A DNA stretch of 6,859 nt from Bacillota bacterium (GTDB lineage: Bacteria; Bacillota; Clostridia; Acetivibrionales; JAFADI01): contig JAFADI010000087.1 in NCBI GenBank assembly GCA_023424965.1, forward strand, positions 1 to 6,859, in the 5' to 3' direction. How positions within the stretch are numbered: position 1 is the first letter of the stretch; each line of letters starts with the position of its first letter. Below, piece after piece: positions 6,151 through 6,859 of this stretch. The translations under genes and the position numbers were made by a program. A model generated the notes under the pieces. The model was not told the DNA's origin and did not search any database. It saw nothing but the letters and a program-made list of their open reading frames with translations.

Positions 6151-6342
6151 TTATACCTCTATAACATCCTGCTGGTTTTGTCCTACATACACCTGAACGC
6201 TAAGATTCCCGGAGTTGACGTCTATATAGATTTTTGTGACATCGATGCCTTTCTTCTCGAAAGTTGCTTTCAGGTCGTTTCTTATGTTATTGGCAATATT
6301 TTTGTACGTTTGATTGGCTGAGTACCTGTTCAGGAAAAACAT
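6151..6342 (-). CDS. Small conserved-looking hypothetical protein, 63 residues
   Basis: I do not recognise this gene. The product is soluble and mostly charged, with no signal peptide, membrane segment or cysteine. The first half (about 9-32, with YKNIANNIRNDLKATFEKK) looks like an amphipathic helix. The second half (about 35-62, with VTKIYIDVNSGNLSVQVYVG) alternates polar and hydrophobic residues like a beta hairpin. A small alpha-beta fold is therefore plausible. The start is ATG 6342. The upstream GGGGG (8 nt away) is an imperfect ribosome binding site, and a weak promoter candidate lies at 6393-6421. Support for a real gene comes from the shared terminator 25 bp past its stop and the absence of any better reading of this stretch. 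It is convergent with argH and stands alone. Confidence 0.6.
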   Translation of the reverse strand: MFFLNRYSANQTYKNIANNIRNDLKATFEKKGIDVTKIYIDVNSGNLSVQVYVGQNQQDVIEV

Positions 6343-6392
6343 AAAACATACCCCCGGTTGTTACCTTAGAATTAGCGCTACAATTAAATATT

Positions 6393-6421
6393 ATGTTACA
6401 CTATTTCCAGATTCCTTACAA
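6393..6421 (-). promoter_or_regulatory. Promoter candidate for the 63-residue gene
   Basis: On the minus strand, TTGTAA (6421-6416) and TAACAT (6398-6393) are 17 bp apart. Each matches four of six consensus bases, giving a start near 6386 and a leader of about 44 nt. The 8-bp palindrome TAGCGCTA (6373-6380) lies in that leader. The evidence is weak and from sequence only. Confidence 0.3.
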
Positions 6422-6494
6422 TAATTTCCACACTCTTAACAGTATCCAGGAAGGCCCGTCAAGGGTAAATATTTTATATTTTTCAGAAATCCAT

Positions 6495-6644
6495 TCAAAC
6501 CGGGTATCCGTTCAGTTGTGTCAGCTTCCACTGCTGAGCCAGGCCTCCGATGTCATTCCACTGTATTGCGTTTGTGCCCGGTGCCGCCAATCCGTTGACC
6601 ACATCCAGCACTAGCTGGCTGCACTTGCATACCAGCTTGACATT
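6495..6644 (-). pseudogene. Fragment of a ricin-type beta-trefoil (QxW) lectin repeat
   Basis: From about 6644 leftward the minus strand encodes one recognisable ricin B-type repeat: SQLVLDVVNG, then GTNAIQWND, then AQQWKL carrying the Q-x-W signature, stopping at 6495. Such repeats normally occur in threes in carbohydrate-binding modules attached to secreted enzymes, and clostridia carry many. Here only about one repeat remains. The open frame extends upstream to an ATG at 6719, but that part merely translates the terminator hairpin (6655-6681) and the bulged repeat (6690-6720), so it is unlikely to be protein. There is no usable ribosome binding site and no continuation that I could find in the other two frames past the stop. 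I infer a decayed gene remnant. A very short expressed peptide is the less likely alternative. Confidence 0.5.
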
Positions 6645-6654
6645 GCCATAAATA

Positions 6655-6681
6655 AAAAACCCGCCGGAGCGGCGGGTTTTT
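6655..6681. terminator. GC-rich bidirectional terminator
   Basis: AAAAACCCGCCG (6655-6666) and CGGCGGGTTTTT (6670-6681) form a perfect 12-bp stem around a 3-nt loop. On the minus strand it is followed by a T-rich TTTTTTATTTAT. It most likely ends the leftward gene whose stop codon is at 6748, about 66 bp upstream of the hairpin. Confidence 0.85.
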
Positions 6682-6689
6682 GTCTTATT

Positions 6690-6720
6690 TTTGGCCATTT
6701 GCAGAGCAAATCCGGCCAAA
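6690..6720. repeat. Bulged inverted repeat next to the terminator
   Basis: TTTGGCC-ATTTGC (6690-6702) pairs with GCAAAT (6706-6711) and GGCCAAA (6714-6720) around a 3-nt AGA loop, giving 13 bp with a two-base CC bulge at 6712-6713. Neither side has a T-tract, so it is not a simple terminator. It lies between the end of the right-edge gene and the GC-rich terminator. Confidence 0.7.
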
Positions 6721-6747
6721 GTGATAGGGCTCGATGCCCTGGAGCTT

Positions 6748-6859
6748 TTACTTGAGTTTTACCTTTTTATCCAGGGCTTTGCCCAAACTGTACCAGGAAT
6801 CTCTCAGCTTGAACCTCATCTCTTCGTCAAGGGTCCTCTCTATGACATCATTGAGCTCC
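6748..6859 (-). CDS. C-terminal end of an unidentified protein (cut by window edge)
   Basis: The minus strand reads 36 open codons from the right edge to a TAA at 6750-6748. The visible tail is rich in charged residues, with ERTLDEEMRFKLRDSWYSLG followed by a lysine-rich end. It looks like a soluble helical C terminus, and I recognise no family from it. Reasons to accept it are the composition, a downstream hairpin and GC-rich terminator, and the absence of stops up to the edge. The start and most of the gene lie outside the window. Confidence 0.5.
   Translation of the reverse strand, partial: ELNDVIERTLDEEMRFKLRDSWYSLGKALDKKVKLK

Larger units (their letters stand above)
6343..6747. other. 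Region without an intact gene
   Basis: This 405-bp stretch between the 63-residue gene and the partial gene at the right edge holds only regulatory or relic material: a weak leftward promoter, a lectin-repeat fragment, a GC-rich terminator and a bulged inverted repeat. No RNA gene or complete reading frame is supported. Confidence 0.6.

Noticed and set aside
6124..6321. 65-residue plus-strand frame opposite the 63-residue gene
   Set aside because: It begins inside the U-tract of the argH terminator and has no ribosome binding site. The minus-strand reading has the better protein-like pattern and its own downstream terminator.
6393..6614. 73-residue plus-strand frame
   Set aside because: It is antisense to the lectin-repeat fragment, which has a recognisable QxW motif, and it has no start signal.
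1..6859. A novel defence, mobile or CRISPR-like system
   Set aside because: I looked for repeat-spacer arrays, transposases, toxin-antitoxin pairs and paired unknown genes. Nearly all coding space is known housekeeping genes, and only small or partial unknowns remain at the edges.

Overview
The window looks like a chromosomal segment from a low-to-mid GC Firmicute, most likely a member of the Clostridia. This rests on strong AGGAGG-type ribosome binding sites, sigma-A style promoters, A-tract/U-tract hairpin terminators, GTG starts, and the gene set itself: ruvC-ruvA-ruvB with a QueH-family enzyme and a DUF2905 membrane protein, divergent from argG-argH. I cannot name the species. It is mostly housekeeping sequence, and I see no defence island, CRISPR array, tRNA, rRNA or intact insertion sequence.

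Layout. Bases 1-165 hold nothing I can support. A terminator at 166-207 closes a leftward block that reads, in order of transcription, ruvC (3304-2795), ruvA (2739-2134, GTG start), ruvB (2094-1090), queH (1006-455) and DUF2905 (450-226). RuvA, RuvB and RuvC together form the Holliday junction branch-migration and resolution machinery. QueH belongs to queuosine tRNA modification. Between ruvB and queH lies a 21-bp inverted repeat that ends flush against the queH ribosome binding site. It could be a terminator or attenuator that partly separates the two halves of the block.

The 156-bp gap at 3305-3460 separates ruvC from the rightward argG-argH pair, which encodes the last two steps of arginine synthesis (citrulline to argininosuccinate to arginine plus fumarate). 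The gap holds two overlapping sigma-A type promoters for argG. It also holds two tandem 18-bp sites that fit the ArgR/AhrC ARG-box consensus, one perfectly and one with a single mismatch. The upstream site touches the ruvC ribosome binding site, so an arginine repressor bound here would lie over both transcription units.

A strong terminator at 6094-6125 ends argH and can also serve a convergent 63-residue protein of unknown function (6342-6151). The right end is lower-density sequence. It carries a fragment of a ricin-type beta-trefoil (QxW) lectin repeat with no proper start (6644-6495), a GC-rich bidirectional terminator (6655-6681), a bulged inverted repeat (6690-6720), and the last 36 codons of an unidentified leftward gene that runs off the window edge (6859-6748).
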